64,000 nucleotides of DNA from Xiphias gladius (Eukaryota; Chordata; Actinopteri; Istiophoriformes; Xiphiidae): NCBI RefSeq assembly GCF_016859285.1, contig NC_053404.1:16011105-16075104 (forward strand), in the 5' to 3' direction. A program made the position numbers and the translations under genes. The stretch's first letter is position 1, and each line of letters opens with the position of its first letter. Shown piece by piece: positions 1 through 13,765 of the stretch. The notes beneath the pieces were generated by a model. It searched no databases. It was given only the letters and a program-made list of their open reading frames with translations, and was not told where the DNA came from.

Positions 1-1949
1 CAGCATGGGGACACCGAGATGAATGGGCTGGAATCAATACATAGACAGCCGCAATTTTCACAAGGACTGACCTTTTTTCTGCTAACAGAAATTACTGTAA
101 TGCTATAAAATCACATAACAATTCTGCACATAGTGGCTTTAAGTGCCTAAGCCTAAAAAATATACTAAAATCCAGTACTTGAGTAAATACACCTCTGACT
201 CTCATTACATCACAGAGACAGGAGCGCAGCTGCTACTTACCACATCAACCAACAGGATCTCTGCTGATTGTGAAAGTTTTTTCACAGAGTGCCAAAACCA
301 TAGCTGGTTTTTTCTTATTGTTTTGCTTTTTTTTTTTTTAATAGCCATGCCATCTGTCCTTCATTACTCAGACTGAAAGAAGAGGTTTTACAGGATCTAT
401 GATACACTGTAATCTAAGCCAAGATGTTTTACAGTCAGGAGGGAGACGATGGCCCAATGAATGACTCATACACAGCTCGGCTTTCTCAATGGCATGATGA
501 GGTGGCCTGCGCTGTTTCATGTGCTGCGGCAGTGTGTGTGAGCGAGTGCCATGCTCCATGACTTTCAGTGTTTGTGGACATAAATCAGTGACTTTCGGTA
601 ACTTCCAGCTGGAGCTTTAATTTTAAAGAAAAACTACTCCTGTGGATCTTCTCACTGTGTTAAATATTAGCAATCTGTGATGTTTGATGCATTCCAGGAG
701 TAGTTTTAATTTGCCTCTTTGGTGTACCACTTTCTCTCAACCTGCCTTGGAGACATCTGCTTAGTTGGTGATTCCCTACTAGAAAAACTTCCTATAGTGC
801 TCTGAGTGTAAACTTAGTTCAATAAAATTTGTAACTTGTAGCAGGAGAGGACATGAAGGAAAGCAAACAAAATGTGAGTTTGATTACTCTTGGAACCACC
901 GAACAGAAAATAGTCATAGAAATGAAAGTTACATCACTAACAGCTCTTGTAACTGTACTTTTGGGTACGCTTTCCTCTAAAGGAACGTGCAAAGGGAGGT
1001 GCTTGCATCCACACTGAACGGCATCCTCAGTCAATTCACAAAGCTTTCTCATAGCAAAGGTCCTGGCTGCATGGTTACTCCACCTAATAACTGACTGTTT
1101 AACAGCTTGGACAATAGATACTGTCCTACAGCATGCCCACCGCACTCACTTTGAGGCTGTACCTGCCAATGATGCAATTGGAGGAAGTGCAGAATTAGGG
1201 CCAAAGGGTTGTGAGTTTATGGGATGGCTTTGGGGCCCTGCATGAGACCGACACCTCCCAGCTCCATGTGTGGTCTGATATAGGCTCCATCTCTTTTATT
1301 ATATGATGGAAACCATGCTCCTCATCACATGAGACAGGCTGCCATGATGCTCATGGTTATATGTGAATGAGGGGGAGTGAGAGGAGGGGTGGAGACAGGA
1401 ATGACAAGGCCAACCCTCATTCAAAGGAGGATGAATTTTGGGGGAGAGACATAAATGTTCCAAAATACGAGTCTGGAAGCAAAATGATTTAAAGAACTTA
1501 GAGGTGGAGGGAAAGCAGTGATGGATGAATAGTAAAAACTATTGTCACATTCATCCAAAGCGAGCCGAGAACCTCTCAGGGACCGCACACAGGGCAGATC
1601 ATGTAAAAAATGGAAGAGGAAAGAAAGTGGTGTCTATCCGACAGCATTACTCTGATTGTGCTTTGTATCACACCCAACAAAAGGCATTTTCCAATTGTGA
1701 GGCAACCACGATTACAGCATCCAGCAGCTCTCCCAAGGCTCCAACCGTCCTCCACCTCGCTTTGGGGGAGAGAGCCCACATAAAGATCTAATGCACCCGT
1801 CAGATCTCCTTTGATGTTAAGACAGGTTTATGGGGTAACATTAGACACATATTAAAAAGGAAAGAGACAAGAAACAGGGTTATTTGTTAATACATGGTTA
1901 TATTTTTGGTCTACCGAGAGGACACAATTTTGAAAGATGAAATTTGAAA

Positions 1950-2130
1950 GGCTGTAAAACCAAAACAGTGAGCTAAAAGATACTTAAACGCTCTGTAGAG
2001 CTGAAAGGAACAGCAGATTCAGGAGATAATTTTCTGTGGGTTTGTCACTACAAGTGAGACATTTCACATTCCACATAGTCATTTGATCCACTGATAACAT
2101 AAAACATATTGATTAATGCAGCTCTAATGT
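1950..2130 (+). repeat. Interspersed repeat, family A copy 1 (partial)
   Basis: This shares with three other places in the window an ordered set of blocks: 'ccaaaac(a/g)(a/g)tgagct', then 'tttgtcactacaagtg', then 'tttcacatt...catagtcat..gatcca'. Copies lie near 8224, 10570 and 23400, all in the same orientation. No coding capacity is visible. It is probably a non-autonomous element or SINE-like repeat, but I cannot name the family. Confidence 0.6.
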
Positions 2131-2701
2131 GAAATTAAGTTCAGGATTAACCGGGAGATCTTTTTTCCAAGTAGAATGCTCATAAGGAAATGTAAAAGGT
2201 TACAGATATTCTTTCTTGCCAAGGAGCCAAATCCTGTGTGAAAAATTAGATTCTTTTCTTTGTTTTTTTTTTTCTTGAACAAACATTTCTTCATCTTGCA
2301 AATAACACTGATTGGACACAGAGACTGCTCAAACTATCACTACTCATCCTACCATAATGACGTTTGACCACCTTATAGTAAAGATAGAGAAATAAACATT
2401 TCCAAAATGCTTTTCAGATGAGCTGTGATCAGACAAGCATGCAGTCTGCGGCAGCATCCATGGCCTCTCCTTCCCTGCACCCTCCCACGAGCCCAGAGGC
2501 CCCGTTCGACTCTGTTCAGACTCAGCGCTCGCTGCAGTTACACAAACAGGTCGTCTTTCCAGAAAACTACGTCAACAATGGAGTGGATCGGGGAATGGAC
2601 TTACTCAGCTCAGGGATTTGGGGCCCACGGAGTGACTTGGGTTTTAGTTACAAAGCAAAACATTGGATCTTAAGCACCCCAAAGTTGCAGCTCTCTCGTA
2701 A

Positions 2702-2720
2702 GTGTGTGTGTTTCTTTTTC

Positions 2721-2751
<31 letters not shown>

Positions 2752-2754
2752 CTC

Positions 2755-2798
<44 letters not shown>

Positions 2799-2800
2799 TG
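2702..2800. repeat. Imperfect (TG)n microsatellite
   Basis: A long run of TG dinucleotides is interrupted by short TTTC, TCTC and TA breaks. The open frames running through it that spell Cys-Val repeats are artefacts of the repeat. Confidence 0.95.
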
Positions 2801-5800
2801 GCCCACTGGTTAATGACCATCACATTAGCATCCAGAATTTGAGAGCCTGCCTACGCTCAACTACACCATCAGCAAAAAGAAGTGAGTTCAAAGGGAGAAT
2901 GCAGGAAAGCAGGACAAGAAAAACAAAAGAAAGACTTTATCCAAAGAAAAACAAGATTCAAAGGCTGTTTGTCTTCACTCAGCTGCCATTCATCCGTAAA
3001 AGATGATCACAAACAGCAGCATTTCACAATATGCCCATACAGCTTTTTAATCAGGAGCTTGTTTTCTTTTAAACAAAAAAATGCAACACAAGAAAAACTT
3101 GCAGAAAGGCTCCAGCGCTTTCCTACAGAGTCGACTCTCAGCTGCAAAGACCTGGACCGGAGATTCTGTCTCCAAAACCTCATCTGATCGCCTTCCACTC
3201 TGCCGGGTCAGATCTCCCACTGGCAGCTTTAGGTGCCAGTCAAAAAGTGAAAACCACTACAACGACTCTCAGTGCCGACCAAGGGCTGGCAAATACTTAA
3301 AAGAAAAATAAACAGCTAAATGCCATCAATTGGAGAAAACCAGCAATAAAATAAATAACATGACATTTTCCCTCTGATGAGCAGCTGGGATAATAAACCA
3401 CAAAATGGTATTTGAGGCATGCCTTTTTCTGATTCTGGCAGGCTCTTTTTGTTAGAGCTTTTGGAAATTCTTTTGGGAAATCAGAGCTTGTTGCACTGCA
3501 CTGCATTTACCTCATCTGTTGGACCTCAAGGACACGCACAATGCTTTTTTGGTGAGAAACACTGAATGTAAAAAGAATCTTTGCGTTGTGATGAGAACAC
3601 TCCACTGGGCACCTTAAAATCAAGCTGCAACCACCACAGCTGTATGTGTAAACTAATAGAGAATTGCCTATTGATGCAATGCCTAAAGATGCAATTCTCA
3701 TAATGGCCACTGGATGCTGGATTTTATTGATTGACAGGTGTCTCAACTCATCACACTCAGCTGTGGTTGGTCTTCCCACTGCAAACACACCACTATCCTG
3801 TTGTTATAACAACTAAGTCAAAACATGCAAAATCGTACAGTCTGAACCAGTCTGTCATCTGTAATGTGACCTGAATTACCATTAAAACTCAATGGGCAGT
3901 GTCCAAAAGGCCACACTTGTGACAAGCAGATAGAGTCAGAGAATGATGCACAGCAGCAGAATAATACTGACCAATACAGTCAGCAAAAAACAAAACAAAA
4001 CAAAAACAAAGATAAAACATCTCCAAATGCTTTACAGAAACCGTAAGGATCCAGCTAAATCAATGCAGACATACATTTATGCATGCACGCATTACAAATC
4101 CCCAGACAAAGGAAAGTGTGATGTTTTGCGTTTGATTCTGAGGCTGACCATTTTGAAATATCTAAAACTAAAACTATCCAGCAAAAGAAAAGACCAGATT
4201 ATTTTTCAGTCGCCGTAATGTCAGGCTGAATTTTTGAGCTAAGTCTACTGTAGCACTTCTAAAACAGCGTCTGAAAAGTAAATATACTGAACTACAGTTC
4301 CTGTTCTGCTGAGGTGCTTCCAGATAAAACTTTAAAGCAATAAAAGAACTGTGTAGTTTACTGGGATATTTAACAGGAAGCTGCTTGGGAAAAATCTCTA
4401 TGGGACAGTTGTTTTTAAAGGCCGTGCCCACATCAGCCAAATTCATCACTGCCTTGGCCACATTCACCACTAACCCTGCCATATGGGCGGAGGACTGGTC
4501 TTCACCGACACACATCTTGTGTGCTTTGAAACCCAGTGACGGAACGTGTTTCCTCTCTGACCGATCTACTGTTGATTGACATTTTCGATTCAAGCCGACG
4601 GTTTCCGCTCACCACTGCTGGTGTCGCCTGTGGGTAACTTTGGTATAGCATTATGGTCATCGAGGAGAGAGCCGCTCTGTGATTTCAAGGTTGCACGTAA
4701 TAAGAAGCACTATCATTTTAACAGTGGCTTTGTGGGAACAAGGAGGGCTGTAAAATATGAATAGGACTGTGGTGTGTGTGTTGACAGGTGGTTAGACAAC
4801 CATAAAGAGGCTTAAAATGAATTCAAATACATATTGCGAAATTTAACATTTATGCCAATTTGGAATATATTTTTTAAAATGTATAATCAAGAAGTGGATG
4901 TGATGTGTAGTTTGTTTTTTTAAAAACTATTTCAAAGGTATTTTTTAAAACCCTGTTATTTCAATACAAAGCCATACACAGTATCAGTGTAGTATACTGT
5001 ATTTAGTAGCATGTAAGTAAAGAAGGAGATTTTGGACAAAATATGCACTGCTCAGAATGTCGGAAACTTCATAATAGAAACAAAGAAATTACAATAGCTT
5101 GTGCTACTCGCTCAGCAATAATTCATATTTAAGAGTGAGAGCCAACCATATGCAGAATGTTCAATTCTCCCTCTGAGGTGGGTAACAATGGAAATGGCTT
5201 CTGTTGCATGCAGCACCGTGGGTGTTGGAGTTCCTACTGAGTTGCCCACCACATCTGCGGTCGGATGCGAAGCCGTGACATGTCAGTCTGAATGACAACA
5301 AGCCATCCTGGTCAGGAAGAAGAGGACGTTTTCCTGCCAAATCCTGCTCAGACAGACGCACTCCAGACATGAGGCCGGCACGCTCTTCTACCTCAGAGCA
5401 GCCTGTAGCCTGGGAGATGAAACATACAGAGGCAGGAGAAGCTGTCTGACATCTGGGTAGTGAATCACACGGAGGCAACGCCAGTCACTGAAAGTACTAA
5501 TCAACACCAGACAATGGCTTTAAATTACTCTACCCAACTGTTTGGATTAATTTAAAAGAAGTGCTGGAGAGAAAACTCCTTTCTGAAGTGATCATCCTAT
5601 TGCTCCAAACAGCGTGATCCATTTACCAAAAAACTATTTGTGATCAAAACTACAGCACCTTCAGGATCCTCACCTACAGCTGCAGCAATGTGTGCCATGA
5701 GGTATTTGTGACAAAATGATGGGATTTACTTGAGGGAAGAATTTGATGGTGAAATTGAGGAACTCAGAAACCCTTTCAACTGTAGCATTTTACATCTTTA

Positions 5801-8223
5801 GAAAATACGTTCCTGAAAAAAAAGTTTGTTTCCATCCAAACAAGAGTTATAAATTATGTTACTTCATAGTTAAATCTTGGCTGGGACTGTCAGGAGTAGG
5901 GCCGTTCCCTTCATATTTCATACTTCAGTGTGCATACATCACGTCACTACTGTATCTCTGTGAAGATTCTCAGTCTTCCATGACGCATTCCCTTTGCTCA
6001 GTCTGTGATATTCTGCTACTGTTTATCTGCACAGAAAAGCCTAAGTGAAACCCTTACTGTTTTACTCCGATTCTGAAGCACCACCATACAAGGGAAGATA
6101 GAAGCACTGAACATATGGAGTCACTGAATACAGATTCTTGGGAACACCAACAAAATCAGCACAATGTTTGCATGTTCAGATGAGCTTTACCTCAAAAATG
6201 GAGCACCCAATTTAATCAGGTATATGATGTTTGGAAGAGCAGAAAAGTACTTTAGCTTTTTAAAAAAAAATGTTTTATTAATGTTTTAAATAACCATATG
6301 CATGCATGATAAGCATTGTGCAGTGCTCTGAAAGGTGCCAGAAAATGAATGTAGTGAATTCCCTCTGCCTGCAGTCTCAGCCACACATGGAAAATGTGAT
6401 AGTCATTGTGCATGTGACAGGGTTTTGGAGCCCAACACTGTTCCTCTCCACTTCAACTCCCTTTTGCAAACCAGGAAGCTGTAGGTTGATCTTGGCAACC
6501 TTCACGATAATTTTTCCCCCTTTCATTAACAATTTGGACTGTGAAGAACAGATTTAGCGGGTTTTATTACTCACACCTAAAGAGGAGGAATTAGAATCCC
6601 CAAATTCATTGTTAAAGTGTGCCTGTGTGTTCTGCTGCCGGAGGTGTTGGAGAAATTTTAGTGTTTGCAGGCACAGGAGACGCACGCACATAAAAGTATG
6701 CGTTTGTACTACAAGACTGAGATGTTGTGTGTTATTCTAAGGCTGAACAAACACATGCACAGACACGCACATGGAAGGGAATACAAACGTAAGATCTAAT
6801 GTGCAAGCATGTTCCCTGCAGAACAAAGAGCTGCAGGTTGCCAAAATCCTACATAAGCCTTTTCACAGGAGATGTTAAAGGAACGCAGGTGTCGTGAGTG
6901 CCTTTCTCCACTCTGCAATTCTTTTATGTAATTACTAAATCAATGACTCAGACCCCGTTTGAACAAAGCCCTAAAAGGCACTTAAATAGAGGTGATGCTG
7001 AACTAGAAAACCCTCTCCTGACATCTGCGTGTGGGTCAGGTCAAGGCCACTGGGGTTATTACGGTGTGTGAGAGCTGGAGGAGGGAGGAGGGGGGGGGGG
7101 TTGCTGCTTTTCCTCACTCTTAAAGGTGAGTAAGAAAAGTCACTGACACTCGGATGATCACAGGCCACATTGAAAATAGCAGCTAACTACCAGCACATGT
7201 GTCCTGGCAAAAAATAAAACACTGATCGACCGTCTGCTCTTCGCACCCAACGCCTGGAGCTGTGTTACTGCTGTTTTATTCAGCCCAGTGAAGGCGCAAC
7301 AGCGAGCAAAAGAGTGGGAGGGGGTGGATAGTTTGGACAAAAGTTTACAGGGACGTTCGGAACTGACTGTGATGTCAAAACCGCTTATTGTGCTGGAGTT
7401 TCTATACCTGCTGTCCAGTGGTGAAAGATGTATTCAGATCATTGACTTAAAAGGGCACTCCACTGATTTTACACATCAAAGCTGATTAACCCTGAGTACT
7501 ACTCAGCCTGCGAAAGATGTTGTGTAAAATCTTTTGTGGCTACGGAGCTGTTCTGTTAAGTCTAAGAAAAATTAGGCAAGTGACATAATTCGGATATCGT
7601 GGTTTAGGATTGGATTTAAACAGCAAATCTGCGTTACAAACTGGGGGCTTGTGTTTAAAAGATGTGGGCATTAAACAGCCAGGAAGGGTCTACTGTTAAA
7701 GCAGAGTTATTGTGGTCACCAGTGTCTGACTTGTTAATAGCGTTGACGTCAGCATCCAAGTCCTAATTACAACTAGGAAAGTCAATCTTTCCGGAAAGTT
7801 GCTGATATATGGGTACTCTTAAGTAAAAGTAGCAATATCTTAATTTAAAAATACTTGAATGCATATTACAAGTTGAAAAACAATGGCCCATTTCCCAGAA
7901 GAAATTTGTGAGCACTGCTTTCATGCAGGTTGCAACATCACACTTGATTGTCGCTTGCAAATTGCAGATTAAACTTGCTAGAACTGCAGCGCTCTTGTAT
8001 ATGCATGCATGGGTCACTAGTATGGCATTTGTTTCATTAGTGAAATGTGTCAAAATCAATACAACAATAGGTGATCCTCATGCATGTTGTAAATGTGCAT
8101 TCAATGTTTTTAATTAATTTTAACACTGCAAGGTTAATTAATTTGCAGTCGTATTTCTGACCACCAGATGAATGTAGGTGTAATATTCGCTTTTCTTCTG
8201 CCAATTCCTTTGTCTGTCTGCTG

Positions 8224-8560
8224 TTTGGTGCTGAGCAGGTAGCGTATGGTGGGTTTTTATTTAGACCTTATTCCACTGAAAACAGCTGCCTCCCGTTGCC
8301 AAATAGAGCGATGATGAGAGCGGTGAAAGTGAAGCAAAACAGTAAAATGGTGCAACATAAAACCAAAACAATGAGCTGAAAGACGTTAAAATGCTCCCTA
8401 GTGCTCAAGGAAACTGCAGAGTCAGAAGATAGATCCCTGCTGATTTGTCACTCTGAGCGACACCTTTCACATTACACGTAGTCATCTGATCCATCGTTAA
8501 TAAAAAGATATTTTAATCTACAAGTAACTGTAGCTGTCAAAAATGTACTGGACTTAAGTA
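8224..8560 (+). repeat. Interspersed repeat, family A copy 2
   Basis: It begins with 'ggtgctgagcaggtagcgta', which matches the copy at 10853, and continues through the 'ccaaaacaatgagctgaaag' core and the 'cctttcacatta' block to a degenerate AT-rich end. It has the same orientation as the other copies. Confidence 0.7.
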
Positions 8561-10569
8561 TGTAGTAGTGTAAAACTAACATACTATAGTACAAGAACCT
8601 CAAAACTAAACTTGAGTACGTGTGTAAAAGCACTTTGTTACATTCCATTACTGATGCTGTCACCTGATAATGTACAGCTGAAAACTCAAGGAAAATGGAA
8701 AAATTATGTGTTCAATAAAATTCCTCTGTGATCGGCTGCCATTTCCCCTTTTGGCTGCTTTTCTTTACACTCAGACAGTTCTGTTGGATTCCAGGTTGAA
8801 AGGATTGAATTTAAATAACAGAGATAAGACTGTCTAAATGTCTGCGTGCGAGAGGAATGAAGGTCTGTGAAAAACTGCAGATATAAACTAACGATCTTTT
8901 AATTGTATTAATGTGAGTGCATATGCTCTTATGCCATAAAGGTGTGTAGTTTGTGCTTCACTAAACACTTCCAGCTGGATCTTATACTGTTACAACTCCC
9001 TCCTTTCCTTTATCTACTCCCATCTCACACACACTCACATACATCCTTATTGCCTCGCAAAAAAAAAAACCCTCTTCCAAACCCATCCATCCACTTCCTG
9101 CTCTTCTCTTACAACCGGCTGCATCTCTTCCACCTTCTCCCACATCCTTTTCACTCCCTTCCCACCTCCTGGGATAAAATACCCTCTTGCCCAGCAGCCC
9201 CTGCTCTTCTTGCTCACTCAGAATCTTGGTGTTATTTCTTCTCCCATCTGTTCGATTGTGTGCGATTCTCCCAAAGCCAGATATTAGGAAATCCCTCATT
9301 CCTGGTCTGCTCATCATCTTTCTGTTTACAACCAGAGGTGTCACCCCTCTTCAGAATCTCTGGGCGAATCTCCTCTCTCTCCTCAGAGAAAATAAGACTT
9401 AAGCCTGACGTGAAACTGAGACATGGAGCTGGTTTCTGTAAGCCACTGGTTTGACATCTGACTTTATTTTTTTAATCACATTATACTTCATTGGTTCTGG
9501 GTGTCTCCTTGGGAAATATAATTTGTATCGTGAAACTACATTTTTCTTGGGCTCTCTCACACAAACACGCACACATCCTCTTTCTCCTTTTGACACCACA
9601 TTAATTTCTTCCTTTCTCTCTAACGTGCTTGAAGAGTTTTTGGGTGTCCCCAGGACTTTTTAAAATACTTGAAAAGCTTTTGGGTATAAAGACTTGTGAG
9701 ATAAAGCTATCAAAAAATAAATCTGTGCCCTGGCCATTGGATTTAAAATAATGTATATAAAAAAAACCCAATATAGAATCTGCTGCACAAGACACCACAT
9801 GGCATAAAAAAGCCAAAATCAATATGCTAAGACACAAAGATATTAAAATTATTGCTCAAGACGTTTTGACTCTCTAGGTCGTCATCAGAGCCAAACAGAG
9901 CAACAGCAAACACTTCTGCTTATACTGAATGATCATAATTAGGGAACAAGCAACGGGTTTTGGGCAGCTAGTCACAAAACATCAAGAACAGGTGTTAAAG
10001 AGGCATGATACCTTTTGATGTGACGAAAAAATTGTTGTCATTTTTTTCACTCTGTGCTTAAAAATGCTGTAAAATTCATTTCTACTGCTGAAATTGTTCT
10101 GTGTTTTCATTAAAATATAGTGCCCAATTGCATCCGCATGCCTCCACTCTTGATCTGTACCTAACATATGAGGGAAAACCCTATGTTAGATATTAATGTC
10201 TATCTAGCAGGAGTTTTAAAATGATTTCAGTGTGAACATTATGAGTTAAAAAACAAGACCTCTGTGAAATCTAGGCTTGTCTTTAAACACAAGCCAAACT
10301 TGAGTTTCTTGATTTTTACCAGACAAGCCCATGACAGAAAAAAAGAAAAACCCTGTTTTACTGCTGGTCTGTCTCATTTTAGCAGGTGACTTCAGGAAGT
10401 GCCTCACAATCTCTGTCTGCTCTCTACAGCAGGTGTCTGACCTGCTCCAAGTTCAGGTCAGATTTAAGTATTGTTTGAGGTTAAAGTATGTCTGTGTCTA
10501 GAGCTTCCACAAGAGCTCATTTTACCACACGGTCACTATGAACCATTTAACCAGAATTTAGACTTGCCT

Positions 10570-11115
10570 TACCTGATTTTTGGCCACCTCGGGGCTACTC
10601 ACACAACACTTACATATTATCACCTTTTAAGTCAATATATGGCAACTTGTTGGCAAATAGTTGCCTTTTATGCATCCAACAGATATGGAGCAACATTAGC
10701 ATTAGTTTGGAATCGTGTTTTGTGTTCACATGATGAATGCAAATTAAATTTTATTTATCCTCTCTCCTTTTAGCTCTGTTTTGGTCTCCATCAATTCCTG
10801 GTGGGGATATTAGGCTCTTCAGCTGCTAAACGGTTCACTATTTTTACCACCCAGCGGTGCTGGGCAGGTAGCGTACAGTGTGTTTTTGGATCTTTTTGTG
10901 CTGAAAAATTTCCAGATGACAGCAGTGAGACTGAAACCGTAAGGTTGTGGGCCGTATAACCAAAACAACGAGCTGAAAGACGCTAAAACTGAGGGGCTTT
11001 CCAGAGTCAAGTGATCAGTCTCAGTGGGTTTGCCACTACAAGTGGCCCCTTTCACATGACACATAGTAATGCGATGCATTATTACAATAAAAAAAATACT
11101 GATTGTAAGAGCTTT
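10570..11115 (+). repeat. Interspersed repeat, family A copy 3 (longest)
   Basis: This is the most complete copy. Its head ('gccacctcgggg...', then 'gttggcaaatagttgcc' and 'gagcaacatta') matches 23400-23510. Its middle ('ggcaggtagcgta') matches 8235. Its tail (core 'ccaaaacaacgagctgaaag', then 'cctttcacatgacaca') matches all copies. The full unit is about 500 bp and has no open frame. Confidence 0.7.
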
Positions 11116-12684
11116 TACAACAAAATGAAATTTAGCTAACTGTAACTGAGAATATGAAATTTAAACTGATGGACTCTGAGAATCACATGAGAAAAAATGC
11201 AAACATTAGCAGCAAAGAGAACAAGCAGCAACAACAAGCAAAGAAAAGCAAAATACACATTTGCGCTACCACATGCATAATAAATATGTTTGCAAAGGCA
11301 TGCTAACTTTTAAGTCTCAAGGCCAAAAGAACATTTTTTTGACAGTGGTATGGCAGAAAGTGAATTTATGTATAAAGTCTTTGTACATTTTATAAAAGCA
11401 TTAAGGGAGCAAGACCTGCCAGGCACGAAGGAACCAAGAGGCAGAAATTCAGAAAACCACAACATAACATACACACAAAAAAAGAAACCCACAGCAAAGT
11501 GCATAAAAATCCTCATCAGATATTCTGACAAACACACTGCAAAGTCTCACATGACAGTATGTATTAAATGTGTCAGTGCCTGACAAACACAGGCTAGTAA
11601 TGTTAACATAACCGTGTTAACCAGGATGGATGAGGTGGCGGGTGAAATGTCATTATGACCACAGCTAAAGGAGCTTGTGAAGTCGGGGAATGCTCTTTGC
11701 CAGAGAAACCCACCGGACTGAACCAAGCCCTGGCTATGCTGACACAGCTGGTTCCAGGCACAGACACCCCAACACAGTGCTCGGCTCCAGGAATGTTCCA
11801 GGCCTTACTGGAGAAACCATAACAAGTGCAGGAAATACATTAGTGCGCTCTGGGTTCCACACCGGCCACAAACTCTCCTGAGCCCAGCCTCTTGAAACCC
11901 ACATGTGTGGGAACAGCAGACACAGCAGCAAAGGGAGGAAGACCCCCATCCAGACATCAGTGTAGATCCCAGGAGGACCTGCTGCATGGGGCAATCAGGT
12001 CTCCTTTATTACATTACTGGCCCTGACTCCTACCTGGAGACTAATATACAAGTACTCCAGCAATGCATGACATGAAAGCCAGTGCAGGATGGTGATGAAT
12101 GCCATTTACATAAAATATGGTGTCACTTGTAAATGTAACCTCACTGAATTGTGAAAAAGTCATACATTGTTATTTATTGTCAATCTGTGACATTCAAAGC
12201 ATTCAATCGCTAATTTGTAAGGGTAGTCTTGCAATTTGCTTTTTGGTGGACCGACTTTGCCTCACCTTGTCCTCTGTATTTCTAACTCAGGTTGTTTTTA
12301 TCTCCTACCTTTACCTAATAGCTTTTGTGGAAACTCAGTACACTTGAATTCAGTATTTGACATGTGTTTGTGTCAGGTACAACATAAACTATATAAGATA
12401 TAATGTGGGCCCCCTCTTTGATGTTTCAGTTGCTTGCTAACTTGCTAACCTAAAGCTATGTTTCAGAAAAAAGTAAGTGTCCTTTGGAATTCTTTGGAAC
12501 CTATAAAACTTGTATATGCAGTATATACCATAAGTACACTTCAGGCTCTGAGCTTCAGCACATTCAATTTGAAATAAAATAATGGATACTACAATAAAGT
12601 GCCAGGTCTCAGCTCTAATCTGAGTCGGTTTGCATCAATATAGAAAGAACTGTGTGGAAGATAGAGCCCTTTAAACACATAGTG

Positions 12685-13765
12685 CCCAAAGTTTAGGGGT
12701 TCAAAAGTAAATTGGGCAGATACACATGAAGCCAAACAAAATCGTCGTATTTAATATTTTGCGGAAAATCTTTTGCAGTCAATGACTGCATGAAGTCTTC
12801 GACCCACGGACATCAGCAGACACTTTGTGTCTTCCCTGGTGATGCTCTCCCAGAGCTTCACTGCAGCCTCCTTCAGCTCTTCAGCTTGTTGTGGGGTCTC
12901 TCTGCCTTTAGTCTGGCCTTTACCAAGTGGAACGCGTTCAAGGATATTCCACCTCTTCAACCTGAAAAGCTCTGTGGTTGTTTTGGCCATATGTTTAGGA
13001 TCGTTGTCCTGCCGAATGATGAAATGTCGTCCAATGAGTTTTGATGCATTTGACTGAATGTGACCTCAGCAGTGAAATCTCAATAAATGCCAGTGTGCCA
13101 GTTCCACTGGAAGCCACAACAGAACCACTGCCATGTTTGACAGATGTGGTGGTGGCTTTGGATCATGAGCTGTTCCTTTTTTCTCACAGTTTCCTCCCTC
13201 CATAATTTTGACAAAGGTTGATTTTTGTTTCATCTGTCCATGGAACTTATTTCCACAACTCTGCCGGTTTCTTTTTGTGTGTTTTTGTGAACGGCACTCT
13301 GACCTTTCTCTTTTTGTGGTTTACCAGGGGATTGCATCTTATGGTGAATCCTCCGAGGTTGTTGTCATGACGTGTTCTTTTGATTGTCGACTAGGAAACA
13401 TGTACGCCTACATCCTTGAGAGTGTTCTTGACTTTCTGTGCAGGCATAAAGGGGTTTTTCTTCACCGTGCAAATGATTATCTACACAACCACAGGACTCT
13501 ACCAGGTCATATGCCATTTTCTAGTTTTCCTGTGTGCCCCTGCTTTTTTTGAATGTAGAGGTAAACCAACCACCTTTGATAACTCTCTGTTTTGTTTTTT
13601 TTTTTCTATTTTGTCTAATTACTTTTGAGGTAATTTTGGCACTCTATGTTAAAAGGGCTTTATCTCCCACAAAGTTTGTTCAATATCGACGTAAACCTAT
13701 TCAAAATGTAGGACAAACCAGAGCCTGAAGAATGAAAAATGTGTAACTGTCCAAATACTTACCGT
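12685..13765 (-). mobile_element. Decayed Tc1/mariner-type transposon
   Basis: Read on the minus strand, this stretch encodes a broken Tc1-family transposase. A 'WTDETKINL' match to the first catalytic Asp region lies near 13215-13250, but with stops around it. The second catalytic Asp motif appears as 'QDNDPKHMAKTT' near 12975-13010. The usual C-terminal end, 'LWESI...RRLHAVI...KY' followed by a stop, lies at 12751-12900. Several frameshifts and stops make it non-functional. I could not recognise the terminal inverted repeats with confidence, so both ends are approximate. It sits in the presumed COLEC12 intron 2. Confidence 0.85.

Noticed and set aside
2704-3006. Cys-Val-rich frames at 2704-3006 and near 14352-14791
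   Set aside because: They are translations of TG/CA microsatellites.
8942-9454. 170-codon plus-strand frame
   Set aside because: It is made of pyrimidine-rich low-complexity sequence (Leu/Pro/Ser/Phe), has the complementary frame open as well, and shows no motif or splice context.
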